NCBI GenBank assembly: GCA_006503535.1
Contig: QYRS01000002.1
Location: forward strand, 3,596,001 to 3,660,000
Direction: 5' to 3'
DNA length: 64,000 bases
Source of the DNA: Arthrinium phaeospermum
Lineage: Eukaryota > Ascomycota > Sordariomycetes > Amphisphaeriales > Apiosporaceae
Positions 22,136 through 35,206 of this stretch are shown here, one piece after another. A program made the translations under genes and the position numbers. Below the pieces are notes generated by a model. It ran no database searches, had not been told where the DNA came from, and saw only the letters and a list, made by a program, of their open reading frames with translations. The first letter of the stretch is position 1. Each line of letters opens with the position of its first letter.

Positions 22136-25100
22136 TGTGAAGGATGTGTAGAATAGCGATGCTAGTGCAAAGCGAAGAAAAGAGCTATTCGCGTCGGGAG
22201 ATCAAAGACGGGGGGGTGGTAGAGGCTATTCGCGATATCGAAAGGGCCAAAGGGAATAGCCGTATATGCTATTGCTGGAAAATGAGAGGAAGTTCTTTGG
22301 GTGGCGGGGTAGAAGAGGGGAGAAGAGGCGTTGGGGGAAAGGCGGCGGTGCGGATGGAGGAAATGCGATATGGTAATGCTAGTTGAAGGTAAAGTCGATG
22401 GCGAAATAACAGGGAAAAGCACAGAACAGGATTTTTCCCCTTAGCCGACGTGGACGAGTTTCTTTCCACTCAAAAAAGAATTGAGATAAAAACAGGGTAC
22501 AAGTGTTGTACTGGTAGCGGTAATAGTAACAAGTAGCGAGCAAAGTGGCAGTAGTGGCAGTGGCAGCAGCAGCAGCTTAGTCGTAGCAGCAGAGCAGAGC
22601 AGCAGCAGCAGCAGAGGCAAAACAATGGGGACTGGCAAACACTGTGAGAAGTAGGCAGGACGGAACTGGACTGGGACCGAACTGGATGGACTTGGGCCGA
22701 AACTGGAAACTGGACAAGGACAGCAAGACAGATGGACAGACAGGCAAGGCAGTGTGTGTGTGTGTGTGCGTGCGTGGTCAGTCAGTCTGGTCAATGGTCT
22801 GGCCTGGTTTGGTTCGCTTCGGTTTGGTTTGGTTTGGTGCGTGGGTTGGCTGCGTGGGTGCGCGTACAGGAATAGCGGTGCGGTCGGGTTCCCAGTCGGG
22901 GGTTTTCTGCTCTTTGGGGCTCCTGTTGCAAATGGGATCGCGATCGCAAAGACAGGGCAGGCGGGCTAGTCGCTTGGGAGAGCTGTCCGAGCCACGAACC
23001 ACAGGACGGCAGGCCAGGTAGTAAGAAACGGTACGGAGCTGATTAGGTTACCGTATGCAATGACCAAAGTACAGGGCAGCAGCCAGCAGCAGCCGCCTTC
23101 GATAAGATGTGGATAAGTATAGCTTTCAATACAACCAACTTGGATATGTCGTAGACGAGAAGTACCTAATAACGGCCAGGGGATAGATCGTAAGCAATAG
23201 CCCTGTCCTTAATGTTCTCTCTTGCTGTAACAAGGGTGGTGGAATGGGTCAATGGATGTTGCAATTGCAAATAAGAGTGTTGCGGCTGGGCTTGTTCGAA
23301 AAGAACCCCACCAACACTACTGTACGGCATAGGTTGCAGCGGTTTCGCAGGATGATCACCTACTTGGGCAGCTTTGATAAGATCAAGGCAAGGCCGGCAC
23401 GGTACTATTCTCTGGGTGTAGATTGGCAATGTCCTCGGGTCGAATCTCGCTTCTCCTTTTCCGTGGCTGGATTGCTCGTCTTACGCGCCGTTGGCTGTAG
23501 ACTGTAAGCTGTAGGTAGGCTGGGCCGTAATGCGACGGAGGATGGGTCTGAACCTGCAGAACAAAGCACCAATTGTTTAGCCTCGAGGTACACGGATAGA
23601 TAGTCAGGTGTGGATTTGGGCTCTATGCGACGGGGACTCGATGTGACTCTTTTTTTTGTTTTGTTTTATCTTTTCTCTATCCCCCCATGCGGTCCCATCG
23701 TGAACTCCGGCCGCATTTGCCTTGGAGGGCTGCCGCCGCCTCAGTCACGATGGCTGGCACTGACTGTTCCAGCTCAATCGCGGGGTATTTGTTGTCACAC
23801 TGGGACCAGGAGGGGGCCAGGGCAGGGCAGAGATGGAGCTGGAGCTGGGCTGCTGACTGCTCGCAGTGCAGCCCGCAAGGGGCAGCCAACGGCAGCAGCC
23901 TTCCTTTTCTCTTTTCTTCTCAGGTCCACCACCTCCATCCAGTGCGGTTTTGAAGTATGATGTGCATACCTGGGGATGCAGAGAATAGTGATTTTTTGAA
24001 AGAAAGAAGAGCACACTTACGGCGAGGGCGAGATGCTAGACTGGTGTCGTATCCGATCTGCGCTGCAGCCACACCTTCCAATGCAGATCGTTCTGTCTTT
24101 GCCCGTCTCTCAAAGTCGCATAGATGCAAAAGATGGGAGATCTAGAAGGCGGCAAGGCTCGTCCCGGAAGGTGGTGCAAGATACGGCTTGTACTAGGCGA
24201 TGATCGCACCAATTGAGGTCTTTCGCAGGCGGAATAGGTCGTCGCTTTCGCCGTCGTCGTGCCTGGGGCTCTCGAGTCAAAGTCTCCCTGAAAGGAACTG
24301 TACAGATGCGATCCAGAGGAATTGGACCACGAAACAAGGTGTGTGAGGAAGTAGTAACTTTGCAGACTGGCAGAGGGAGACCGTGGGCCTCCAAGAAGTA
24401 TGGGAATTGTTTTATTTTATTATCTTTAGAAACAGGTTTACCACGCGGTGACATGGACATGCTGTGACAGGAAACTCTCCTCGTCCCAGCCCGGCCCGGC
24501 CAGCCCACGATATCGGATAGTCAGTCGATGGTATGATATGCTACAGCGCAGATGGGCTGCGGTACAGTACGGTTCGGACTGCATGACCATCGGTCCACGT
24601 TTGATGACCAAGGGGTGGACGACCCTGCGTACTCGTAACTCGCAACTCAGACGAGAGCTACGGCATGGGATGGGATGAGAGAAAAGCCCATGGCAGATAC
24701 GCATAGCACGACAGCCAACTAGCTACGCCCGATGCTTGTTCGGAACGGGGTACGGGCCTGGTCTGGTCTGGTCTGGGGTCCGCTTCGGCGCAATGCGAGC
24801 AATTGGGCTCGCTCGTACGGTTCCTGAACAGTAACTCGATGCCTACCTACAGTATTCGTGAGAAGCATGCATACGGCAGATGGTCGGGCTTAACCACAAT
24901 ACCCAGGATATGAGACGTGATTAGAGAATCTAGCGAATGGCGCTCTCCCGGGGCTGGCTGGCTCGAGACGTGCTGCAGCCAGACGACGGCCCAATCAGAA
25001 ACAAAGAGGTACAGCGGTTCGAGAGAGCGGATGACGTCACTGGTGTTTTGCCAGGTTCCTGCTACCTAGTTCTGGGTTTAGAGATGCGAAAGAAAGGAAA

Positions 25101-25794
25101 AAACCTGGGGGGGCCGCCAAGAAGTGCCTGTCCACCCCGAATGGGGATCTATCTGGCCGCAAAGGGATAAGCCCTGGTCGCCGACTTGTACCAGTCAATG
25201 GGCCAGGGCCGCTGAGAATCCCAGCCCAGCCAGCGGTGCCTAGCCAGTGCCTAGCAGCGACCCTCTCTGCAATGTTATCCGATCATCGACCAAACGGCTG
25301 TTCATCGACCGATTGGCACTACCAAAATCCAATCCTGACCATCACTCAACTTGTGACTGAAATTTCCCGCGTAGCTCACACTGGCTGGCCTGAAGTGCTT
25401 GAATTTCCCCTATCCCCCTCTCCCCTCTCGCAGCGGTCTGCAATTTACATAGAGCAGGGGGAAAGACAGGGGACCGTTTTGCTGTACAACGTAGTTTTCC
25501 CTTCGGAAATGTCGGCTGCCTGCATCCATGCACCTCGTTTTTGCGACAGTGCATCGAATTGTCCCTATCGGCTGTCTGGAATATCGATGCGATCGTGGAT
25601 TGCTGGAATCCCCATGACCCCGGCTCAGAGTCCTTGACCATCACCCCTCCTACTGATCACTATGCGCATTGTCTCAGTGTCTATGCCCTCAGGCGCTTCG
25701 CAGATGGTTTCGGCGATTACCGACACCCAGAGTGCGTGCATTTGCATGGCCCGTTGGTCACGCACATGTAGTGTAGTGTGAGGTCTTGCAGTAA

Positions 25795-25818
25795 GTGTGT
25801 GTGTGTGTGTGTGTGTGT
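25795..25818. repeat. Dinucleotide microsatellite (GT)12
   Basis: Twelve perfect GT units in the long hog1-gph1 intergenic region. It is likely to vary in length among strains. No function is indicated. Confidence 0.95.
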
Positions 25819-26086
25819 CTGGCTGGCTCTCTCAGACATCAATCAGCCCAAGCACGGAGCTTTCGCTCCTGGAAGGAGGGGGGATGATGGAAGATTACAG
25901 TAGCTGTGTTGCTGCTCGATAAATCCTGCTAAGCTCGGGACCAATCGCCGAGTTAGACCAAGATACTTGGTCTTGCATTTTTTCCGCGGCTCCTCAGTGG
26001 CCCAGAGAATCCAGTGGCGTCAGGCACAATGACAAGTGCAGGACAGCGTTCAGCTTATGCACAGGCCGGTGGGCGGGGAGTTGGGT

Positions 26087-26106
26087 CCAGCCAGCCAGCC
26101 AGCCAG
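26087..26106. repeat. Tetranucleotide microsatellite (CCAG)5
   Basis: Five perfect CCAG units in non-coding DNA. Only a simple repeat is visible. Confidence 0.9.
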
Positions 26107-27853
26107 CGCAAGCTACCCACGCCTTCACGACGGAGATTCCCACTGCCCAAAATCTTGTTACTTTGGCTTCCGTGACGTCATCCCCCCCTCAGAATGCTTG
26201 CTTGTGGGCGATTTCTCATGCCCCCGCCAGTCGGGTCAGAACCACCGTCACAAGTCATGTCATGATTTTATTTTTCTTCACTTCCTTCACTGCTCGTCAA
26301 GTGGAAACATGGCATGCAGCCAGGGACCTACACTTACTACTATTTTCTTTCCTTTTGCGAGTCTCGGTGAGTGCGGTGCAGTGCAGCGAGCATCGCCATG
26401 GCTTGGCTGGCATGATACTCCATGCCGGCCAATCTGCACACTAGAAGAAGGCCGGCGAGATCCATCAATGCTTCTGGCCCGTGGGCGGCAGCAATTAAGC
26501 TCTCCCGTTAATCTTTGAGATCTGGTTGGTGACCGTTGGTCCCTGACGATCTCTTGCGTGCTGCATGGGGTAAACTGCAAGGTTATCTACCCAAGGCTCT
26601 TAGTAGTAGGTCGTCTAGGTTTTCCATTTGCCAGAGAGGCCCTCTTTGCGTCTTCAGGGGTTGCGGGACTACATACATTAATATCCTCAGCTGTATAGGT
26701 AACAGGTACGTACGTACATAGTGGTATGTAAGATGTAGTCATCCAACAAATCCTAGCCCCGGGGGGCCGCTGCCAGGAACCCCCACAAACAACGGCGGGA
26801 TGTATGGTGTGGTGGGCTGGCCCTCCGTTGCAGAGCCCTGGATCCGATATGAACCCCCCGATCATCTATCACTGCGAGTGGGCTGGAGCGAGTCGAGACG
26901 AGCCCCTTGATTTGCTACCTTGGTTAGTCAACGTATGGGTGAGGTGGACAGATCGGCTTCGTTTAGCCGGTTATTTTCTCGTGTACGCCAAAGGGGGAAC
27001 CTATCTACCTATACTAGTAGACTCGTGTAGAACAATCTTCTTTATATTGACCCTGATACGACTGTGGAGCGCGAACAACCTATGCCACGCACGCATACAT
27101 ACTTCATACATGAACCAGCAGCGGCCCCTCCTCCCTGCTTGTCCCTGAATTAAAGACAGGCTATATCTTGTTGTTGCCAACTTCTCTTTCTTGCCGATTC
27201 CATCCTAGTAGCCCTGGCAGAATTGGAAGGTTCATGGTTCATACTGTACTCCGTGCAGGCGGGTTATTCCGACGTTAGAGAAAAAACAAACAAGAGACAT
27301 AGGGAGCAGGCATCGTGTTGAACCCAAAGCATTCGAGACTCTCAGAAATGACCCAGCATACGTCAGTCAACACGTACCATCGAGGACCCCTAAACGTCGG
27401 AACAGACCGACCGAGAGTGATGCTAGTGGTCAAGCTATTATCTGACAGGTTCGCCATCTCCGTACCTTTTCACGAGCCTGGCACGCTAGACAGAACGACA
27501 CTTGACTCGACCCCGGAACCACCCATATAGCTTCAGATTCGCGTTGCCATGCGAGTCGAATATCGCCAACGCTAATGCGGCTGAGCATGCACACTGTGTC
27601 ACTGTCTTCTGTTTCGGGAACGACTGTAAACTATGTTGTCATTGAAAAGTGGTGATATCTACCAAGACAGCAAAAACACATGACCCAGGTCCCAACCAGA
27701 TAGAGCAGTGATCTGACCCAGGGGTTTCTCTCATTACTCATTATAGGAACTACTCTCCATGCCACTCTGTTGGCTCTCTTGGTCTCGGACATGAACCGTC
27801 TACTATAGCAGCATCAAGCCTCTAAGTCTTCGCATTGGACCCCAGCCTACTCT

Positions 27854-30800
27854 TTAACTGACAACGAGTGGCTCGACATTCCAAATGCCTTCAGCATATT
27901 CGTTGATGCACCGGTCAGAGCTGAAGAATCCCATGCGGGCCACACTACGGATGCACTTGCGAATCCACTCGTCCTGGTTGCGGTACTCATTGTCCACCAT
28001 TTTCTGCGTGTCGATGTAGCTCTGGAAGTCATCCGAGACCAGGTAGTAGTCACCGTGGTCGCGGACCGCAGCAACCATGGCGCCGAAGTCGTTAGGCTCA
28101 CCAAACGTGCCGTTCTGGATCGCCTCAAACACCTTGTTGAGGTCAGCGTCGACGGTGTGAGATCCGTAGGTGTGTGCGTGGCGCAAGTCTTCGACATCTT
28201 CGGAGAGGGTGCCGAAGAGGAAGATGTTTTCCTGGCCAATCTCGCGAGTAATTTCGATCTGTAAAATGTGTCAGTCAGGGGCTTTTGAGGAACGGGGTTT
28301 GGACAAGAGTCACTCACATTGGCTCCATCACAGGTGCCGATAATGAGACCACCGTTCAGCACAAACTTCATGTTGCTCGTACCGGATGCCCTGATCAGGG
28401 TCATTAGTAACGCAATCAGTGATATAATCGATAAAGAACTTACTCAGTGCCAGCAGTGGAAATGTGCTCGCTGAGGTCCGATGCGGGAACGATCATCTCG
28501 GCCTTGCTGACATTGTAGTCTTCCAAGTAGATAACCTTGAGCAGGTCACCGATCTCGGGATCCTTGTTGACAACGGCGCCTACGTTGTTGATGAGATGGA
28601 TGATCTGCTTAGCCATCCAGTAGCCGGGAGCCGCCTTTCCACCGAAGATGGATACACGAGGCAGCTGCTTCTTTCTCTCCTCGGGGCTCATAGCCTTCAG
28701 AGCCAAATAGCGGTGGATGACACCGAAGATGTTGAGCTGCTGACGCTTATACTCGTGAATTCTCTTTACTTGGACGTCGAACAGCGCTGATGGGTTGACG
28801 GTGACGTCGAGAGTCTTCTTGATGTACTTGGTCAGGCGCACCTTGTTGGCGTACTTGATCTCAGCCCACTCCTTTCGGAATGCGGCGTCATCTATCGACA
28901 ACTCAAGCTTGTTGAGTTGTGTGAGATCCTTGAGGAATTCGTGTCCGCCAGTCTTGGACGCGACCAGCTCCGAAAGGCGCGGGTTGGCCTGGTGCAGCCA
29001 TCTACGGGGAGTGATGCCGTTGGTGACGTTGGTGAACTTGTCAGCGCCAAATATCTTGACAAAGTCCTTGAAGATGGTGGTTTGAATCAGATCGGAATGA
29101 AGCTCGGCAACACCGTTGACCTTGTGGGACCCAACAATGGCGAGGTAGGCCATGCGAACCATCTTGGGCTGCGACTCCTCAATGATCGAGACATTCGTAA
29201 GCATCTCGCGGTCGTTGGGGAATTTCTTCTCCACAGTCTGCAAGAAGAACAAGTTGATATCGTAGATAATCTGCAAGTGTCTTGGCAACAGGTGCTGCAT
29301 CAAACCAACGGGCCACTTCTCGAGAGCCTCGGGAAGAACTGTGTGGTTGGTGTAGCCGAACTAGAAGGTCATTAGCAAGAACCCAAATGCAAGTGCCATG
29401 ATAAGGGCGCGCATAGCTTACAGTCGACGTGACAATGTTCCACGCTTCGTCCCACTCAAGTCCTTCGATGTCTACCAGGATACGCTGCAGTTCAACCACG
29501 GCAAGCGTGGGGTGGGTATCATTGAGTTGGATAGCAACCTGATCGGGGAACTCCCTCCAGGCGCGCTTGGTCTTCTTGAATCGACGGACGATGTCATATA
29601 ACGAGGCAGCCACCCAGAAATATTGCTGCTTCAGGCGCAACTCCTTTCCTCGGTCGAGGTTGTCATTAGGGTATAGCACAGCGCTGATGGTCTCTGCTCG
29701 TTGCTGATCCGCGACCGAACTCTCGTAATCGCCATTGTTGAACTTCTGGAAGTCAAATTCGCCACTGGACGCCTTGCTGGACCAGAGTCTGAGGTTGTTG
29801 GTTGAAGGGGTGGCATAGCCTGGGATCGGCATGTCGTAGGCGACAGCAGTGACGATCTCGCCCCCTTCCCAATGGGCCACCGTCTTGCCATTGTCGTCTT
29901 GGGACTTACGGACGTTTCCGTAGAATTGGATCTGTGAAGCAGTCAGATACGGTCTGTTTCGAGCATCACCGGCAACATTGTCCGGAAACTTACATCGACG
30001 GTAACATCATGGCGGGGGAACTCCCAAGGGTTGAAGTCGAGCCAGTAGTCGGGCACCTCAACCTGGTAGCCATTGATGATCTCCTGCTTGAAGATGCCGT
30101 ATCTGTAGCGTAGACCATATCCCCAAGCAGGGTAGTTCAGGGACGCAAGGCTGTCGAGAAAACAAGCAGCAAGCCGCCCAAGACCACCGTTACCCAGAGC
30201 AGCATCGTGCTCCTGCTCAATAATGTCCTCGATGCGGAAACCGAGCTCATCAATACCCCCTATAACATCCTGTCAGCGCAAATTATAACGAGTTAGGCCA
30301 TGTTTTGTGCAAACATACCCTTGGCAACATCCTTCAAGCCGACATTCAGCATGGCGTTGTCCAAAGCCCGGCCCATGAGGAACTCGAGACTCAGGTAATA
30401 GACACGCTTGGTGTCGGCCGTGGTCTGGCGCTGCTGTGTTCTGTTCCACTCAGTAATAAGACGATCACGGAAAGCCAAGCTGGTGGCCGAGTAGGCGGCG
30501 CCTTCGTCACAGTTGAACAAGCTACGGGCGAGCGTCGTCTCAACATGGCGAACCACCTCTTTCTCGAAGCCATCTTTGTCGGTGAAGCCTTGGACTTGGT
30601 GTTTCTTCCAAGCTTCGCGCTGAGGTTCAGGGATAGAAGCTGTCAAAAGCAGCCGTCAGTCAGATAGGTTGTGTGATTGGTTGGGGGTTTGTAAGTAAAG
30701 TAGCTGCTCCGAGCTCGACGTTACGGGGATAGCGAATCATGTGTCCAGGGGGGGGGGGGGGAGTTGTAAGATACCGGTGGAGCACCGGATACTTTTGTAT

Positions 30801-31081
30801 ATGCAGTGCCGGGTAGGGATAGAAGCGAGCTAATGGCTTACCTTCAACACTCTTCACGTCACCGGCTCCAAAACCAGTGTAAGTGCGCTTGTGCTTGGGC
30901 CGAGAGATACCGGCAGGCCCAACAGATCCGACGATATCGACAATCGGAGCTCCTGTTATTGTTGGTAAGCTAACATGATAACGATTGAGAGCTAACGAGC
31001 AAATGCCCTAGTAAAACGGTATTATCACGCACCCATTGAAGGACGACGCTCTCGCGTGGGCAGGCGCTGTTCGGTGGCCAT
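27854..31081 (-). CDS. gph1: Glycogen phosphorylase
   Basis: Eight exons on the minus strand (31033-31081, 30842-30952, 30319-30639, 29994-30259, 29422-29931, 28444-29360, 28318-28390, 27854-28258) encode 883 residues, normal for the family; every phase agrees. Recognisable blocks are [52 protein letters not shown], the core [19 protein letters not shown], and the PLP signature [18 protein letters not shown] with the PLP-binding lysine at about 733. The enzyme releases glucose-1-phosphate from glycogen in the cytosol. Fungal enzymes are activated by phosphorylation of the N-terminal extension downstream of cAMP/PKA; the first exon ([15 protein letters not shown]) includes RRPS, a PKA-like RRxS site. 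The donor at 30841 starts a 202-nt intron that carries a long G/C homopolymer. Confidence 0.97.
30748..30761. repeat. Homopolymer G14 (C14 in the gph1 transcript)
   Basis: Fourteen consecutive G on the + strand inside intron 2 of gph1 (30640-30841). It is likely length-variable and error-prone in sequencing. Its place in an intron means length change would not shift the frame. Confidence 0.9.
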
Positions 31082-33865
31082 GCTGGGTGGTGAGCTTTGG
31101 GAACCTCACTGGAGGGCGCGTGGTCAAGTTGGCAAATGGTTATATGGTAGCAAAGCTGGGAGGCTATATGGAGAAGCTGTCAGTGGTGTGTTTCGATCAA
31201 GACCAGCGTACTGATTTGGACTCAAATCGCCGTAGTACCCAGGCCTAACCGGCAAGCAGGGTGGATCGACAGTCTCTCATATACGGAGATATAGTCGCTC
31301 GAAGGGAGTGCTCACAGCAACGAATAGGTATAGATGGACAAGAACGAGGCGGGGTAAAACAACCAAAGGGGTTGTTGGCAGGAAGCCGTCCAAGAGCGAG
31401 GGTCGCCGCGGGGTACTCAAAGAGCAGTCAAGGCCGTGGACGCAGGAGGTGGTGTGCCACAACAAAGCCTCAACCTCAACCTTTCAAGACGTGACAAGGA
31501 TGGAGGAGTTAGGTAGATGGAGGTCACGAAACATTGAAAGTAAAAAAAAGAGAAGGGAAAAATCGAGAGAGAGAAACGAAACGAGCTACTTATGCGAGGG
31601 AGGATAGAGTGTGCGCCTGTAGGTACATGTAGCTATCACCTCAATGGATGGCAGGTAAGTTTGGAGATAGCTCCCCCTGCTCGCTCTTCCCTACCCACCG
31701 ACTGATCTCGACAACTGGCGGAGGAGGGGAATGTGGATGGCCACAGTGCTGCGAGTTACTGGGGGACATTGGACATCTAGCATGGTAGGCCAGCAGGAAG
31801 CACAATGACGAACGAGTCGACGGAATCAGATGCAACGGAAGGTCGTCTACCAGGGCCAGTCACGCCATCCTGCGATACCGCCACGGCGGCTGCTCGTTCG
31901 AGCTGTGGTATTGTAGCGGCGTAACTTGCTATCCCTGCACGGGGAGTTCTCTGCGGTTTCTGGCTGAAGCAAGACTGCCCGCCCAACATGGTAAGCCGCA
32001 ACCCACTATGCAGTCCCAATATCGAACGATGCGAGATTCCACGGGCAACAGCGGCACGAAAGCCAGGGAAGCCTACACGCCACTAGCCTTCCAGAGCAGC
32101 CCAAGCGACATACGTACATACAATTGTGTATAAGTATGCATTCATGCCCCCCCCTACGGTCTGAGTGACGGTATTGTCGTGCAGTAGTAGGCACATGCAA
32201 CAAGACATACCTGTCGAGTACATATTATACCTAAGGTAGGCAGTCGTTGGCGCTCACAAGACATCGAGCCATCCCACTAGAGAGTCTGGCAGCCCGTGGG
32301 GCGTTTTTGGAGGAGTGGAGGTTCTGAAGGGAGTGGAGGATAGCGTGCATGGTGGGAGAGCTGGGCGTGAAATATGGCGCTCGGATAGCGGGCTGGCAGG
32401 AGACTGGAGGCGTGCGGGGTAGCTGCTGGTCGAGGTTGGTGGCTCCACCTGCCACCCTCTTCTATGTATGCTGTAGGCGGCAGGGGAAGCTTGGGATTGA
32501 TGCGAGCCCACCATTTATACGGGGAAAGGAAACGTCGTTAGATACATGCCCGATCAAACATCCAACTCATCAGGGGTTAACGAGGCCCAAAAATAGGTCT
32601 TGATTTTGGTGATCACGATTCGTAGAATACAGCAGAGACTCGAGCCAATTTTAGGTATATCAATTGGTCTAGGTAAACGGAGGTGAGATCAAGGCTTCTT
32701 TCTGCTGCCTATCGCTCCAAGCCCGTTGCTAGCCAGGAGAGGATATCCATCCCGTCAAGAACCAACCACCACTTCGTATCGTATGTGAACCAGTCCCTCC
32801 TTCAAAATGAGTAGAGGGTTGCCGCATTCCACACCACCCACGAAAGTGCGATGCACCCCGGGGAGGGGGAAGCTCCAGTTTTGGCGTTTGCTGCTGTGCC
32901 AGCCAGGATCTCCGCCCGGCGGACAACATATGATTAGCCGGCTTGTTGGACTTGCTTCCGTCATATCGCTCGCTCGCTCGCTGCTTGATGCTGACGCTTC
33001 ACGTACAAGTAGCGCATGTCTATTGCATACATTTACTCAAAACCTCCGCGTGACTAACCTAATACCCGAATGCTGTGACCTTTCGATTGCGGTGTAATTA
33101 TTGCCAAGTTAGCTGACGTATAATTTCGATTCCGCTGCGAAAGTATTCGCTCGGTCATTCCAATCTCGATTATTGTTGTTGGGGGTATCCATAAATCATT
33201 AGACAAGTGACTGCTCAGACAAGATATTAGTACCGAATTGTGGCCTGGTATGATGTATACAGGAGTGTGATATTCAAGTGGCACATGGCCGACTAGTATT
33301 CTGAGTGGTATTCTGGTATACTCCTGCTGGTATGGCATGCCAACAAGAATAGCATTGCCAAACATCATGACCTTTTCAAACCCTTTGCTTCCACCCTGTC
33401 TCTTCTTCTATCGGTATCCGACATTTTCTGTTCAAAAGGGGGGGGCATCCAAAAAGCACAACCCGCAACTTGCTGCAACTTATCTAAGCTGCTTCGTCGC
33501 GTCATTGCAAGGCCAAACGAACAATTAGCCGTGAGCACCGTATGCCCAAGCAACCGACCTGTATCCAGGTATTTAGGTTGCCAAACATGTCATCATCGCC
33601 ATTCCCGCTCCGGTCCAATCCGTTACCCATCCTCTATGCCGCGAGAAAGTGTAATGAAGATCGTTCATTCAATAGCGCTGGACCCGGAACGCCTCGCCAA
33701 GAAAAGTTCGCACATAGAAAAAGAAAACCAACAAACCAAAGCATATTACCATCTGGAGGAAGAAGAAAAAAACGCCAGCCCAATGCTTCATCGTCATGGC
33801 CACTCAGTAACGTACGACTGGTAGCGTTCGCGGAACTTTTAGGAGAGCCGATTTGGAGACATGGA
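31082..33865. other. Intergenic: gph1 promoter and G-alpha 3' region
   Basis: About 2.8 kb with no supportable gene. The left part, read on the minus strand, is the gph1 promoter and leader. An open frame of 161 codons on + (33542-34027) overlaps the last exons of the G-alpha gene and is taken as chance. No repeat or RNA gene is recognised. Confidence 0.5.
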
Positions 33866-35206
33866 TCACAAAATTCCAGAATCCTTAAGAGCGTTATTCA
33901 GGATTGTCTCCTTGACAGCCGCAAACACAAGTCGGATATTCGACGTATCCGTCGCTTGAGTCAAGCTATCCACTTAGGTCAGTATGATTCGTTGGTTCAA
34001 CACATGAGGAGCACCTACTGGGGATAGAGGTTTAGATGGGCCCTGTTGACCTGGTTGAACCTCCACAATAAGTATTTGGCAGCCTTGTTGACATCATTGC
34101 CCCCTGAGTAGTCCGGGAAATAGTTGCCCAGCGGCGACCTGGGGAGTTTGACTTTGAAAATGTCGACTTTGTTCAGGAACAGGATGATGCTTGTCCGCAT
34201 GAACCACCTCGAGTTCACGACCGAATCAAACAACAGTAAGCTCTCCATCATACGGTTCTGTCATCATGTAAGCTTGCTGAAGTATTGAAATTGCTGGCTA
34301 TGCAACATACCTGGCTGCTTTCTTCGAGGAGAACCTGGTCATATTCACTGAGTGCCACGCAGAATATTATGGACGTGACATTTTCGAAACAGTGGATCCA
34401 TTTCTTCCGTTCGCTCCTCTGGCCGCCGACGTCAAACATGCTACATCTTCGGTCAACCCATGCAAAAGTCTTGTGTAGAGGTGGGGGGTGGGGGTTCTTA
34501 CTGGATGCTGAGAGCTCCCATCTGAAAGCGAGTTTCGTAGATACCTGTTGTCTTGGTACGAGCTCGAAGGACGTCCATCTCGTTTGGGAGGTAGTCCGCG
34601 GCGCATATTCTGGATACTTCGTCGAAGAAGCTGTTCGCGGCCGGTTAGCGACTATGGGGCACCTCCAAGCAGTCGATTACTCACTAGCCAGCCGAATCCA
34701 TCAAGTAGAATTCTGTTTGGTGTTCCATCAAGGCCTCGATACAGGGATCGCTCCAAATCGCTTGAACCGCTGCACCAACCTTCGGCTCGATATGCGCTGA
34801 TGGCCCGGACTCGACGGTGTATTTGAGTAGGTACTCGCAATTTTCCTTGTTCCCTTCGTTGCTAGGTTCGATGCTGAATTGTTCCATGGCGTTGATTACG
34901 GCCTTGGCGCATTCGATCAGGTTCTTGAACACGGTGGCTCGGTAGTTGTAAAGCTCATCTTCAGAATACCCCTTAAGATGAATGATCTTCATTTGCTTGA
35001 CAATCGTCGATTTCCCGCTCTCACCAGAGCCTGCTCTCGGTCAGCGGTGCCCGTGGTCCGGGAGGATCGGGAGGTTTCTTACCCAACAACAAGATCTTGC
35101 ATTCTCGCCGTAACCTCTTAGAGTCTTCGTCGAGAACTCTGTCGATTGCCTGGCTTCTCTTTTTTTGTTCCTCCTCCTCATTATTAGTGCTCATACAAGC
35201 TCCCAT
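33866..35206 (-). CDS. gna-3: Heterotrimeric G protein alpha subunit, class III (GNA-3/MagA-like)
   Basis: Six minus-strand exons (35083-35206, 34685-35030, 34502-34630, 34311-34440, 34019-34257, 33866-33965) give 355 residues. The N-terminus [11 protein letters not shown] has the Gly2 myristoylation and Cys4 palmitoylation sites and is characteristic of fungal class III G-alphas. GTPase motifs are P-loop GSGESGKS (42-49), switch [10 protein letters not shown] with Arg181, switch [14 protein letters not shown] with catalytic Gln207, NKVD, and TQATDTSN. The end is [10 protein letters not shown]. In Neurospora GNA-3 acts above adenylate cyclase in carbon sensing, conidiation and development. 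The donor at 34684 (GGCTA then GTGAGT) is chosen over a nearby GC site because it restores [10 protein letters not shown]. Confidence 0.96.

Larger units (their letters stand above)
22136..27853. other. Long intergenic region upstream of hog1
   Basis: 5.7 kb without a supportable gene. The first 900 bases, read on the hog1 strand, are pyrimidine-rich with CTG/TAC-type triplet runs (near 22500-22620) and look like promoter and leader. The rest holds many short open frames (largest 160 codons at 26036-26518 and 133 at 25236-25637) with no domain or splice-consistent extension. Simple repeats are a GT run and CCAG units, listed separately. GC content stays near that of the genes, so there is no sign of RIP here. 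An unannotated non-coding RNA cannot be excluded. Confidence 0.5.

Noticed and set aside
26036..26518. Open frame of 160 codons on + upstream of gph1
   Set aside because: It includes the CCAG repeat translation and has no conserved features or plausible introns.
33542..34027. Open frame of 161 codons on +
   Set aside because: It overlaps the last exons of the G-alpha gene in antisense. The translation is not protein-like beyond that shadow.
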